64,000 bases of DNA from Fistulifera solaris (Eukaryota; Bacillariophyta; Bacillariophyceae; Naviculales; Stauroneidaceae). The stretch spans positions 186,001-250,000 of the forward strand of contig AP026136.1 in NCBI GenBank assembly GCA_030295235.1. The letters are read 5' to 3'. The notes under the pieces were generated by a model. That model did not search any database. It saw only the letters and a list, made by a program, of their open reading frames with translations, and was not told the origin of the DNA. The translations under genes and the position numbers were made by a program. Of this stretch, positions 35,406-45,443 are shown in pieces. Position 1 is the first letter of the stretch; each line of letters starts with the position of its first letter.

Positions 35406-37050
35406 TTACTTAGTATTATTCTCTTCATCAAATAACTTTTTGGTTAAATGAAAGTCAGGCACATATCCCGGAACAAAGGTACCATGTAAGGCGAAAGAAA
35501 GGAACGTAGGAATCGGTGCTTCACAAATGGGACCTTTAGCGATGTTTTGGCAATCAAAGACACAGAAGGTCGTTTCCTCTTTGATTCCGTTCAATTTGTA
35601 GGCTAGTAAATAACCATCGTCTTCGGCGTTGTCGTCGCCACGAGGCACAAAACAGACTTCTCCAATAAACTCATCGACCGACTCGGGCAACCACTTCTGC
35701 ACCGTGCGACCTTGTTGGACATCAATTTTGGGAAATCCCTTGTGTGGGCTGTCCTACCGTGATGCTAGCACCGGCCCCCACATAAACATACTGGTATGGC
35801 TTGGAAACGTAGTTGGGATGAATGACTGGGAATTCTACGTTCGCACTGGCATCGTTCGACATGGTGGTCACCGACAAGAGCTTTCGTTGGGCCAAATCGA
35901 TCCGGTATCGGCGCAACTGATACGCATTCGTGCTCAAATCAAAGGTTTCCCAAAGAGGTCGTTCGGGGTACTTGTTCGATTCGGTATCGGCAAAGTTCAC
36001 GTCATCTGCCATGATGGCATCCACCACAAACGTTCCATCTTTGTCTTCAAACGCATTGCTTAAATGGAACGTAAAGGCGACGGGAATTTCGATTTCAATA
36101 ACTTCTTCCTTGCCCGTTCGAGGCAATAGAAAAATCTTGGCGGCTGTCGCTTCTTTATCCGACAAAATACATTCCGCCACACTCTTCTTTCCCAACACAA
36201 AGGGCCATACATTGAATTTGACGGGTGCCTGGAAGGCACAAACGTAGTTTTTCGATATAGCCATGTCGTGAGCGAGACCAAATCCGGGCAAGGCAAATTT
36301 ACGTTTGCTGATCAGTTTCAAATCCTTTCCGGAATGCTCGTACACGGTAAACATATGTCCTTTACTGGGATCCGAAACTGATGGATCCTGGCCGACGGCA
36401 AAGTTGACAATGTTCCCGGAGTCAGGGTCGATTTTGTAGTGTGCCGCGTAATTCTCTGCAGGTCCCAAGGAACCTTCCATATCAACAGCGTCGTCACCGA
36501 TCGTCTGCAAAGTATCCGGACGCAACTGGAATGGCTTGCCGCCTTCCCATAATGCATACAAATGATTGTTCGAGTACAATACGTGCGTATTCGCCAGATT
36601 TTTCGTCTTCAAATCAAAGATATTCGACCACCAGGCTCCTTTGTTCTTGGCCGTTCCAAACATTCCGCGATAACGTACTTTCCCCGCGGTCAATTCTTCC
36701 ACATATCCCGGTGTTTGTACAAAGCGATTCCGAAACCATGCTTTCCCGTTCGCAAAGGTCACGGCTGTCACCATGCCATCTCCATCAAACGGATGAACGA
36801 CGATTTCGTCTCCGACTTGGAATTTGGCGTGTCCATTTTGAAAGAACGTCCCCGTAAGGTCGGTAGGAAAATTGCCTTCAATTTCGTAACATTCTTCGGA
36901 TGTGACGGTATGAAAACCTTTGTGAAAGGCTTCTCGATTGAAGGTTTCGCGGATCATAATGTCGTTCGTCGATGCCGTCGCCGATAAGCTCATGGTGGTC
37001 GACAGGGAAGACGCCAAAACGGCGCTGTAAGACAAGAAGGATAACTTCAT
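35406..37050 (-). CDS. Carotenoid cleavage dioxygenase / RPE65-family protein
   Basis: Non-haem iron enzyme family that oxidatively cleaves carotenoids or apocarotenoids. The N-terminal MKLSFLSYSAVLASSLSTTM looks like a signal peptide. Beta-propeller landmarks are the entry motif FPTDLTGTFFQNGHAKFQV, then HPFDGDGMVTAVTF and WFRNRFVQTPGY. Candidate iron ligands follow in order: His in YAAHYKIDP, His in GFGLAHDMAIS, His in FTFHLSNAFED (with the second-shell Glu) and His in SFALHGTFVPG at the C-terminus. Length is about 548 aa, normal. One frame change lies near 35,740. Substrate unknown: it could make retinal, xanthoxin-like or other apocarotenoids. It is tail-to-tail with the P450 reductase. 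Confidence 0.92.
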
Positions 37051-37515
37051 TGTTGCGCACTATTAATAGCCTGCTTCAAGGACTGATAAAGTAATGCAAT
37101 TCTTAAAGGATGGGAATGAATGAAGAAGTATACAATGAAATAATGACAAAAGAGAATGTCTGGCGTAATGGGGGAAAGAACATCTCCCTTGTTTTCCACC
37201 TCATCACGTCACTTTTCACCAAAAAATCCGAGCCGACACGGAGTATTTTTCTCAGTTCTCGACCGGGATTCGAATATAGCACTTTGTAAGTCAGACTTCA
37301 AGTAGAACGATAGAGTAAATAACGGCTATGGCTCGCAAACAAATGTACTAGTGACATGTGACGTCATCATTCATGCCAACACCCAACATGACGAAAACAA
37401 GAAAGACATCACCGAGCGAGAAAGAACAAAATCAAAACGACGAGCACCTTCCAAAGAAAACAAAGGTTTTCCAGTGTATCCAATGCATCTAATCATCACA
37501 CAATCGTAATTCATC
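37051..37515. promoter_or_regulatory. Divergent promoter with CRE palindrome
   Basis: Separates the CCD gene (minus) from the alpha/beta hydrolase (plus). A perfect TGACGTCA lies at 37,359-37,366, about 310 bp from the CCD start and 150 bp from the hydrolase start. No other element was recognised. Confidence 0.35.
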
Positions 37516-38491
37516 ATGAGAAAATACCCTAGCGAAGACAGCATTACCGTGACTCGACACTACTATTCACGACAGCATCGTACCTTTGAGACCAGTCTCG
37601 ATGTATACGTGCCATCATCTTCCACCACCAGGATATCGTCGATCGTCGTCTTGGTCGTTGGGTCGGCTTGGATGGGACATACGCCCTGGATCTATCGTGG
37701 GACATCGTGGTGGAATCGTGCCGGACCACGGGCCGTCGCCCAAACGTCCCTCTGCATTTGTGTCCGACATCGGGGGCCTTTTTCCAGATTCCTTCTCCAT
37801 CCATACTGTGCGTTATTTTGTTGGTGTCATGGCTGGGTACGACTTCTTTCTGGATAACTCTGTTTCTCTTCTTGACATGGATGTGGTTGAAGATGGTGGG
37901 TCAAGATGCGGCATCGTTGGCCGAAATGCAAAGTGATGTCGAACAAGCCATTCAGTGGATTCAACAAAACAAGTCCAATCTTTGTGGACAATATACGGGT
38001 GGAAAGGATGTTCCCATGTATTTTGGTGGATACAGTTCCGGAGCTCATGTGGCCTTGACTGTCTTGCAACGTTCTGCAGAACTTACTTCCGTGTTTCAAG
38101 GAATTGTTCTCCTTTCGGGTGTCTTGGCGGTACGACCAGCAGAAGTCTTACCGGAAAAGGATCACCCCGATGGTTAACAGATAGTATTTTACAAATTGTC
38201 TTTGGACTCAAAGACGCGAAAAGCATCCCATCCCCTTTAGCCGGTACCATTCCTCCATTGCCTCATCTTATAATCGGTTGCGAAGAAGAACTGTGGGGAT
38301 GGAATTGGTTGAATGTCTTTTTTTGTTCCCGATCGTACGCCGAAAAAGCCCGACACTGTGGGATTCCCGTCTCGTATCACGAAATTGTGTCCGATCATTG
38401 GTTCATCTTGTCTCATCCCGAATTGCCGAAACTGCTACAAAGGGAATTGCCACGATTGGTCCCGTCATCATCGGAACAAGAACAATCATAA
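37516..38491 (+). CDS. Alpha/beta hydrolase, carboxylesterase-like, with internal membrane segments
   Basis: N-terminal YPSEDSITVTRHYYSRQHRT and LDVYVPSSST lead to SIVVLVVGSAWMGHTPWIYR, the position of the oxyanion-hole strand in esterases. A hydrophobic stretch (ILLVSWLGTTSFWITLFLFL) follows. The nucleophile elbow is FGGYSSGAHVAL (G-Y-S-S-G), the acid probably lies in the HLIIGCEEELWGWN region, and the catalytic His is in SDHWFILSHPEL. It resembles the prenylcysteine methylesterase/arylformamidase-like branch. Length is about 325 aa. Several frame changes (near 37,640-37,790 and 38,155-38,175) interrupt the open frame. The activity is inferred from the fold; the substrate is unknown. Confidence 0.65.
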
Positions 38492-38792
38492 TAACAGTTA
38501 AGACAGATTTGAATAGAGGATAAAGAATTTATGAGCCAATAACCATTGTGTATTAAGGAGAAAGCAGAAGAAACTATACTCAATCTACGATTTTGGCCTT
38601 GTTGATGTCTACGGTGTTTTCCTATTTCACTATAGATCTTAACTGTAAGTAACCTTTTTTCACGACTGCATTTCAGTCCTGAGTTGTCGTGCCTTTTGCA
38701 CCGTTCACTATCACATTACTAGTGTTCTATTGTTACCATCGACAGCCATAACACTACAACCTTATTATTCTTCGTCATTAAATCTTCTTACC

Positions 38793-40086
38793 ATGGATAG
38801 AAACATGCCAGAAACGGCTCATGAGGATAATAATAGTACGAGCAGCGAAAATGATCAGCCAATCAACAGCAAACGTCCGTTAACAGCCACAACGACAAGT
38901 CCAACGGCCAAACGACCACGATCGACCGAAGATACAGACAGCAATTTCTTGAAACTAGCGAAATCTCGACTTTCGAAATGGGCGGTACGATTGTTTGATC
39001 CGAATCGACCGCGGGGTCTCGTGGAAGCTCCCCAAACGATTCCCTTAAATGACGAAGTTTTGCAAGCCTTTGGGCAACGAGAAAAAAGCCCACGATGCCG
39101 CGCGGGGATTGTCGCTGGACATTGATTCCACCATTGATGACGAAGAAGAGGATGACACAAAGAATCTTGACGCGAATCCACCACTGCAACATGTCAAAGT
39201 CAAAATCACCAATCTGAAATACACGACGACACGCACGACGTTGGAAGCCGCGTGTCAAAACTTTGGACCGGTCGAACAAATCCATCTCCTCATGGATAAT
39301 GGTGATAATAGTGAAGACGATAAAAACAAAGGTGTTGCCTATGTGACATTCCGTGAGGAAGGTGCGGCACAAGCCTGTATTGAGGGTCTCCAAAAACTCG
39401 AAGGACGGCCCTTGAATGTCACCATGGCCATTTCCACCACCACCGCCATGACACCGAAAGCCTCCATCGCACGCTATTATTTGGAACAAGAAAACAACAT
39501 TTCGTTCAAATGCTATCGCTGCGGAACACCGGGACATGTGGAAGCCGATTGTACTGCCGTACCCAAAGCCCGTCCGTGTCCGCTCTGTGCCCAATTGGAT
39601 CACGATCTACGGACATGTCCCTCGAAAGCGGTGTGTTTCAATTGTGGTGTTCCGGGACATGTTGCCCGACAGTGTGTCCGACCCCGGGGTTTACCATCCC
39701 GACGGTTGGATGTCTTGCCGTATACGGCCACCCGCGCCGCCGTGTGTCCGTCGTGTCAACAACCGGGACATTTTCTGTGTCAAGAATTCAAATGGTTTGT
39801 TGGACTACAGGGTGGAATGACGTGTTTCAATTGTGGTCGTTTTGGACACAATGGTTTTGATTGTGATCGAATCCGACCGGAAGATTGTTTGCATCGGGAG
39901 GATTTGGTGTTGACAGAATTGGAGCTCGTCGATAAAGAACAACGGACGGAAGAATTGATTCAAGCGGAGCAACGTCATCGTGAAGAAGAAGAAGAAGAAA
40001 CGTCACGACGAATTGAAGTAGAACGACGTCGTGCCAAGAGTGCTCCACCACCTCGACTTCGAAAAGACCGATGGCGTAAATCATGA
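38793..40086 (+). CDS. RRM plus five CCHC zinc-knuckle RNA-binding protein
   Basis: The start MDRNMPETAHEDN lies in a CCATGG context. The polar N-part carries KRPRSTED and LAKSRLSKWAVRLFDPNRPR. After a frame change near 39,080 (A-run) comes an acidic stretch (DDEEEDD) and an RRM (HVKVKITNLKYTTTRTTLEA ... GVAYVTFREEGAAQACIEGL). Five CCHC-type knuckles follow: CYRCGTPGHVEADC, CPLCAQLDHDLRTC, CFNCGVPGHVARQC, CPSCQQPGHFLC and CFNCGRFGHNGFDC. A charged Glu/Arg coiled coil ends at 40,086. About 430 aa. It resembles Air1/2, CNBP and zinc-knuckle splicing factors; combined RRM and knuckle layout suggests mRNA processing or surveillance in the nucleus. Confidence 0.85.
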
Positions 40087-40168
40087 ACTAGAACATAAGG
40101 TGTGAATCACTAGGCCATCCAAAAGCGTGAAACATCGGGAAATATTATCTTTTTTTTCAAATTCTTCA

Positions 40169-41482
40169 TTAGCCATCCATTAAACGCGGTATCAAGTTAA
40201 CTTTGGGAATGTGATCGAACCACAAATAATCGGCCACTTTGGATTGGTACGCCAATGTTTCGGGACCCGTCCCAATCTCCAATCGCAGGAACCGACTTTT
40301 CGACAAGGTATCTTCGGCCGTGGGATTGAGCAAAATCGTCGTGACCGAATCGTCTGTCACTTGAAATTGTCCCAAAAATCGACACAGACGAGGAATGCGT
40401 CCATTCAAACCGTACAAGAATCGGACATTGACCATGGGAGTGACGGTGACTACCAACGGTGCCGTCCCGTGGTTCGCCGCGTATTGCGCACACGCCGTCG
40501 CGGCCGTTTCGTGTTCCAAAATTGTTTGCGAAAAGAAATTGGCAAAGTCGAGCGTGGGTGGCAAATCCTTGATGAGAGATCGATCGGTATAGACTTTGAA
40601 TTTGGGATCTTGTGGCAACGCAATGAAACCCTGTGGATCAATGACGTATTGGGTCCGACGGTCCATGTCGACCGTTTGGAGACCACCCTTTTGGACGGCT
40701 TGGATGTCTTGAATTTCGGGTGATAAAGCAATTAAATCTAATTTCTTGATTTTGGCAATTTGCCACAGTGGTTGATAGAGTGTTTGCAGGGTGAAATCGA
40801 CGTTGGCTTGTGATAAAGCTTGCAGTAGATCGTCTTCCTGGCATTGATTGGACATGTACTGATTCAGCATCGATTGCACACTGTACGGGAACGGCAATCC
40901 GAGTGCCGTGGATTCTTTACTACTACGACGGTGCGACGCCATAGTCCCCACGAGATCGGCCGCGAATTGAATATCACTGGCGGTACATTGCTGGGGCAAT
41001 CCCAAACACACAAAGGTCGGACCCGCTTGCGGTCTGGTTTTGGTGACCGACTCTATGGTCCCAAAGACGGCCTTGTTGAGCATATTATTCAAATTGATGG
41101 TATCTACGACAATGGCTTGTTTGTTGGTCCCGGATCCTTGGGCGAGTTCTTTCAAAATCTGGGTTTGTTGGGACGGTCGGAGGGGCAAGAGTGTCGGCGG
41201 AATGGTCGAATCGACGCGATACGCGGTCGGACGAATGGCGGGTCGATAGTCGGCGGCGGATGCTATTTGGGGTTTTAATACGACGGTAGAAGCCATTCCC
41301 GAAAGAATCTGACGTCGCGATGGTAGCATATCGAGTGCAGTGGTTATCGGGGTGGAAGTTGTCAACGTTGAAAAACTGTGAGTGGTAAGCGTCAATGAAC
41401 TCCATGACAGTATGAATAACCAGTATGTTGACATTCTCAGCTTCAGCATCCTGGAGAAGGCAAGCGGATGACTTATTTGCAT
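40169..41482 (-). CDS. Candidate ChaN/PF04187-like protein targeted to the thylakoid lumen
   Basis: Intact 437-aa frame; the start may be MQISH (41,482) or MLKLRMSTYW (41,449). The N-terminus has a signal-like STYWLFILSWSSLTLTT-HSFST, then a second targeting element, SRRQILSGMASTVVLKP-QIASAADY. That element has twin Arg, a hydrophobic core and an A-x-A site, as in Tat-dependent lumen proteins. The mature part follows the order of ChaN-like haem-binding proteins: TFVCLGLPQQCTASDIQFAA (the usual LGE-H..D position, here lacking the acidic/His pair), IAKIKKLDLIALSPEIQDIQ, YVIDPQGFIALPQDPKF and APLVVTVTPMVNVRFLYGLN. The family match is by pattern only and the typical haem residues are not obvious, so it may be a degenerate or different Tiki-like fold. 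Confidence 0.5.
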   Translation of the reverse strand: MQISHPLAFSRMLKLRMSTYWLFILSWSSLTLTTHSFSTLTTSTPITTALDMLPSRRQILSGMASTVVLKPQIASAADYRPAIRPTAYRVDSTIPPTLLPLRPSQQTQILKELAQGSGTNKQAIVVDTINLNNMLNKAVFGTIESVTKTRPQAGPTFVCLGLPQQCTASDIQFAADLVGTMASHRRSSKESTALGLPFPYSVQSMLNQYMSNQCQEDDLLQALSQANVDFTLQTLYQPLWQIAKIKKLDLIALSPEIQDIQAVQKGGLQTVDMDRRTQYVIDPQGFIALPQDPKFKVYTDRSLIKDLPPTLDFANFFSQTILEHETAATACAQYAANHGTAPLVVTVTPMVNVRFLYGLNGRIPRLCRFLGQFQVTDDSVTTILLNPTAEDTLSKSRFLRLEIGTGPETLAYQSKVADYLWFDHIPKVNLIPRLMDG

Positions 41483-41998
41483 TTGATTGAAATGAATTGA
41501 TTATAAGGTGGATCCGATTGACAATTGTAGCATGATCGGCATGTTGTCATGGTGAGAGTTTATCGTTTTTTGTTTTTGTTGAGGTTTTTCTCATTGATCG
41601 GAGAACTGACAGACTGACGTCATAGAGGGAAGGCAGGTGATTGGAAATTGGAATACAATTATTTCTACGTCGGGACACACTACCAGTACCATCACATTTC
41701 TTGTAGGGAAGAGACGGAGTTGATCCTATATTTGTGTCGTTGTGGTTTTCTAGTTTATGATGACCAGAATGTCCCTTGTCCGTTGAGGGTCACGGTCATG
41801 GAGCACGAACAAGCCGTTGCGTCGATGGAGGCACACGGCACACAACACAGGTATTTCTTGTGTTTTTGTTTTATTCCTGAACTTTGAAGTACTGCTGCGG
41901 AGTATTATTATTAAATCTCTTGTTGTAAATAATATATATTGTTGCTTTTTTTTGCTGACAAGGGAGCGTCATTGAAAAAGACGCCTCGATTCACAAGA
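41483..41998. promoter_or_regulatory. Divergent promoter with CRE palindrome
   Basis: Lies between the lumenal ChaN-like gene (minus) and prolyl 4-hydroxylase (plus). A perfect TGACGTCA occurs at 41,615-41,622, 133 bp from the ChaN-like start. An 79-codon plus-strand frame at 41,648-41,887 has no recognisable domain and is not accepted as a gene. Confidence 0.35.
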
Positions 41999-43324
41999 AT
42001 GCTATCATTCCGAATTATTCTGTTCGCATGCGCTCTCGGCTGGACACCATCTTACGGTCAATCGTCGAAACGGCATGTTTCCATTCTCAATGACTCGACG
42101 TCCCTCAAAGCGCAAGTGAATTGGGTACATCCCCAAACGGGCGACCGCGTGCCCCTTTCCAGTGAATCACTGCGTCCTGGAGGGGAATTTCCCCTCGATA
42201 CTTTTGTGGGTCATGAATTGGAATTGCAAGAAATCGATTGTTCGCCAGCGTGTCGTCGCACTTCCTTTGTCGTATCCGAACGCCATCCCCCGGTCGTTCG
42301 TTTAGTAGACAACTTTGAACTGGTATGGCAAGATACTTTGACGAAAACAACAACAACAACAACACAAGCCGAGACGTTAGTACAAGACTGTCGCCAACAG
42401 GCCCAACAACAACCCGATCCCTTGAACTACCTTTCCCAGTGCGTCGAACAAGGCATGGCGGCCGCTTTGGAACAAATTCAACAAGACATTGCCTTTCAAA
42501 CATCGGTACGGACCGATATTGCGCATATGCTCGAAAATTATACCTGTTTGGATGGTTCATTAGAATCGACGCCCGATGTTCGTCAAGAACAGTGGCAACA
42601 CAAACCCGGTGAACCTGTGTTGCAAGTGCATGTCAAACACGAACGACCCGCCAGTCGCATTCACATGATTGAAGATTTCATTCGTCCCGATGAATGCAAA
42701 GCAATGGAAGAAGCGGCGGCTGTCACATTGCATCGCGCCACCGTCGCCGATGGTAAAGGTGGTTCCCGGGTTTCGGAAAATCGCAAAGCGATGCAAGCCG
42801 GTATTACTGTACCCTGGCATTTAGAGGTCGACGATCATCCAATTGCCCGATTGAGTCGGCGGGTATACGATTATACCAATCATGTGTTGGGCTTGAACAT
42901 TGATGAATTCGGACAAGAAGATCTCATGTCCATTCAGTACTTTGGCCGTGGACGCAACGATACGACACCGGATCGGTATACGCCGCATTGCGATGGAGAT
43001 TGTACGGGACAACCGCACAAATCTGGCACGCGGATGGCGACTTTGGTCATGTATTGTGACGTGGCGACCGATGGGGGTCATACCAACTTTCGCAATGCGG
43101 GCGTGCACGTCAAACCCACCACCGGGGCCGGCATTTTCTTTTCGTACATTGATCCGGACACTTTGGTCATGGATTCGGGATATACGGAACATTCGGGGTG
43201 TCCCGTGTTTGAAGGAACGAAACGCATTGTCACGCAGTGGGTGCGATTGGGTGTGGATACGGAAAATCCGTGGGATAGTTACAATACGTTGGGAATCAAA
43301 AAGTCGTTGGCGGAGGAGGAATAA
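41999..43324 (+). CDS. Secretory prolyl 4-hydroxylase (2OG-Fe(II) dioxygenase)
   Basis: Hydroxylates prolines in secretory proteins using 2-oxoglutarate, Fe(II) and ascorbate. The start MLSFRIILFACALGWTPSYG (41,999) gives a signal peptide. The luminal N-part has a Gln-rich coiled segment and paired Cys (CSPACRR). The C-terminal P4Hc domain begins RIHMIEDFIRPDECKAMEEA. The iron ligands are seen in YTPHCDGDCTG (H-x-D) and SGYTEHSGCPV (distal His), with the 2-oxoglutarate-binding Lys in GTKRIVTQWVR. Length is 441 aa, intact. An unusual Cys cluster around the H-x-D motif (CDGDC) may form a disulphide. The substrate could be cell-wall or frustule-associated glycoproteins; that is inference. Confidence 0.93.
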   Translation: MLSFRIILFACALGWTPSYGQSSKRHVSILNDSTSLKAQVNWVHPQTGDRVPLSSESLRPGGEFPLDTFVGHELELQEIDCSPACRRTSFVVSERHPPVVRLVDNFELVWQDTLTKTTTTTTQAETLVQDCRQQAQQQPDPLNYLSQCVEQGMAAALEQIQQDIAFQTSVRTDIAHMLENYTCLDGSLESTPDVRQEQWQHKPGEPVLQVHVKHERPASRIHMIEDFIRPDECKAMEEAAAVTLHRATVADGKGGSRVSENRKAMQAGITVPWHLEVDDHPIARLSRRVYDYTNHVLGLNIDEFGQEDLMSIQYFGRGRNDTTPDRYTPHCDGDCTGQPHKSGTRMATLVMYCDVATDGGHTNFRNAGVHVKPTTGAGIFFSYIDPDTLVMDSGYTEHSGCPVFEGTKRIVTQWVRLGVDTENPWDSYNTLGIKKSLAEEE

Positions 43325-43548
43325 TGTGTGGTAGAGCCGATAGATCGTAACTAGTAGTAGGAGGTGTATTTAGTTGGTAAAAAAAGGGAATCGCTCGATT
43401 GTGCGTTAGTCGTTGTGTTTTGCTGTCCGTCTCTCTTTCGTTGTGCCGGTATGGCGTATCGTTTCGTTTTCGCTAGTTTTCAAAAAAAAATTGGGAAGAC
43501 TTTATATTATGTTCAATCCATCACCTCTATGGCTGTCATTGTTTTCTT

Positions 43549-44985
43549 TTAGGATGTTTCCGCCAGTGTTCTTGTACTCAAATAATTCCGAATGGCCACT
43601 AAATTGCTGCACAAATCACGCACAATCCGTCCCTCAATCATGCGGACGGGCAGATACGCCCGTGGACTCACTTCCACGGCGTACGTCAAACGCATATACT
43701 CCGTACCGGGTGGTGAACAACCCGGTAAGGGTTGCATCCTCCAAACGCCTTGATACATACGGAATTCTCCGTCATCATTTTCAATCGATTGCATGGAAAT
43801 ATCGCGGGTCGGTAATTTGGAGACGGCAAAGGGTCGAGGGAATTTGTACCGTTCGAGAGGAATCGTCGTCAAGTCGTTGGCCCGTTGTTTTCGGGATTTG
43901 CCTTCCCAAACATCATCCTGAAAATGGGCAAAATCGGGCAAGCCCTGGGGCCATTCCCGAACTTCGAGTGTCGTGCGGGCGGAAAATTGGAGACCGGCAA
44001 TCTTGGCACCACCGACTTGTCGTAACAGAGCTCCTTTCATTTGTTGCGCCAATTGTTGGCACTGTTCACTTTCAGAACGGGATTTATCAACCACGAGTCG
44101 TTCGGAAGCCGAATATTCTTGCAACACTTCATTGACGACCAGGTTGGGAACGACATCTTGCAAATGAGAATAATCCGTGAGGACATTCCATACATCCTCC
44201 ACGGACGCCATAATATCAATCCCCGCAAAGATCCGTCGGGAATTCTCGGGTGCTTTTTCCACTCGTACGACGGGTTCACCCGGCACCAAACACTGATCAT
44301 CGTCCAAGAACGGTGGCGCCATTTCACTGGTACCGTAATCGACATCTTCAAAAGCGAGGGTGGAAATATCCACATCACTACTGTTGACCGCCGCCACATA
44401 CATATCCGCCAATGCCTTCGAGGCGGCTTCTTCTTCAGCTTGTTCAACGACTACCAGGGCCCCTTCAATGGCTTGTTCCAACGTGGCCGCTTGGACGGCT
44501 TGCAACGACAATCGTGTTTGCCTTTTGGCGTGTTCGATGGCGGCGCGGGTTTCTTGCACGGCTTGTTCCAATTGCAGTAATTTGTCTTCGAGTGGTCGGA
44601 ATGTGTCGCTGATTATTGTATTTAAATCATCATCATTTTCGGAAGTAGTGGTTGCTTTCGTGTCTTTCATCTTGCGCTGTCGTTGTTGCAAATCTTCCAC
44701 CGCCATGTCCATGGCCGTCAATGTCGCATTTGACAAGACGGCACCGACGGGTGATATGAGAGCAATGGGTTTGGACATGGTCTTCACCAAATTGGTGACG
44801 CGCTGTTTCAATCGGGCTTTGCGTTCTTCGGGGAGTGGACGACTGGCGGGGAGTGGATGATGATGATTCGTCGTTGTAGGAGTGTGTCGACGACTCTTCT
44901 TCTTGGGCAAGCCAAACGCATCGATGGAGCCAAGCAGCAACAGCAGTACAGCGACCGTTTGAAAAGGATAATTTCTTGATTGCAT
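43549..44985 (-). CDS. Plastid-targeted START/COQ10-like (polyketide cyclase/dehydrase) protein
   Basis: The start MQSRNYPFQTVAVLLLLLGS-IDAFGLPKKKSRR has a signal peptide then a DAF-type plastid cleavage site and a basic transit region; an in-frame ATG 60 bp upstream would mask it. Residues about 50-190 are helical with a coiled coil (EDKLLQLEQAVQETRAAIEH). The C-terminal half is a SRPBCC/START cyclase domain: RRIFAGIDIMASVEDVWNVL, TDYSHLQDVVPNLVVNEVLQ, ARTTLEVREWP, then YMRLTYAVEVSPRAYLPVRM and IEGRIVRDLCSNLVAIRNYL. 478 aa, intact. Cyanobacterial and plant relatives are annotated only as cyclase/dehydrase. A role in binding a quinone, lipid or pigment precursor is possible, not shown. Confidence 0.85.
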   Translation of the reverse strand: MQSRNYPFQTVAVLLLLLGSIDAFGLPKKKSRRHTPTTTNHHHPLPASRPLPEERKARLKQRVTNLVKTMSKPIALISPVGAVLSNATLTAMDMAVEDLQQRQRKMKDTKATTTSENDDDLNTIISDTFRPLEDKLLQLEQAVQETRAAIEHAKRQTRLSLQAVQAATLEQAIEGALVVVEQAEEEAASKALADMYVAAVNSSDVDISTLAFEDVDYGTSEMAPPFLDDDQCLVPGEPVVRVEKAPENSRRIFAGIDIMASVEDVWNVLTDYSHLQDVVPNLVVNEVLQEYSASERLVVDKSRSESEQCQQLAQQMKGALLRQVGGAKIAGLQFSARTTLEVREWPQGLPDFAHFQDDVWEGKSRKQRANDLTTIPLERYKFPRPFAVSKLPTRDISMQSIENDDGEFRMYQGVWRMQPLPGCSPPGTEYMRLTYAVEVSPRAYLPVRMIEGRIVRDLCSNLVAIRNYLSTRTLAETS

Positions 44986-45443
44986 GATGAATGAGGAGAG
45001 TGTTTGTGAGTGAATGACGAAAACGCAAACAAACGAGGAACGCAAACAGATATAGAGAAAGGTGAGGAGTATGAGGAGGAGGAGGGGAAAAAAATGGCTT
45101 TCTCGTCGTCATCTGTCTGTCATCTCGCATCAACTTTTTCCTCCCTCTCATCACGCGGAGCAGCTTGTCGATCTTGGAAGTATCCGGGAAAGTGTACAAT
45201 GGTGTCGCCTTGGAAGGCTGACGTATGCGGTGTGTCGGATAGGGGAATAACGTCACAACAATGTCTTCGCGGTAACCAAAACTGAGTCTCGGTGTGAGAT
45301 GCTTCGCACATTCATCAGACGACTTTGGCTTCGCAAAAAAAAAAAAACAAGAGATGTGAGACGCGACGATCGATCGAGCCATTGCAAAACGACAAAAAAA
45401 GTACTCAGTAACCCTTTCCATCTCCTTGCACCCAAATAATAAT
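44986..45443. promoter_or_regulatory. Divergent promoter region with TGACGT and ACGTCA half-sites
   Basis: Between the START-like gene (minus) and the ROK kinase (plus). Half-sites TGACGT at 45,219-45,224 and ACGTCA at 45,250-45,255 face each other 25 bp apart. No gene accepted here. Confidence 0.35.

Noticed and set aside
37255-37285. Possible tRNA T-arm (GGGATTCGAAT) in the CCD upstream region
   Set aside because: The flanking bases do not pair into a T-stem and no acceptor or anticodon arm is present on either strand.
41648-41887. Plus-strand 79-codon frame between ChaN-like and P4H genes
   Set aside because: No recognisable motif. It lies in the divergent promoter and shows no splice signals linking it to P4H.
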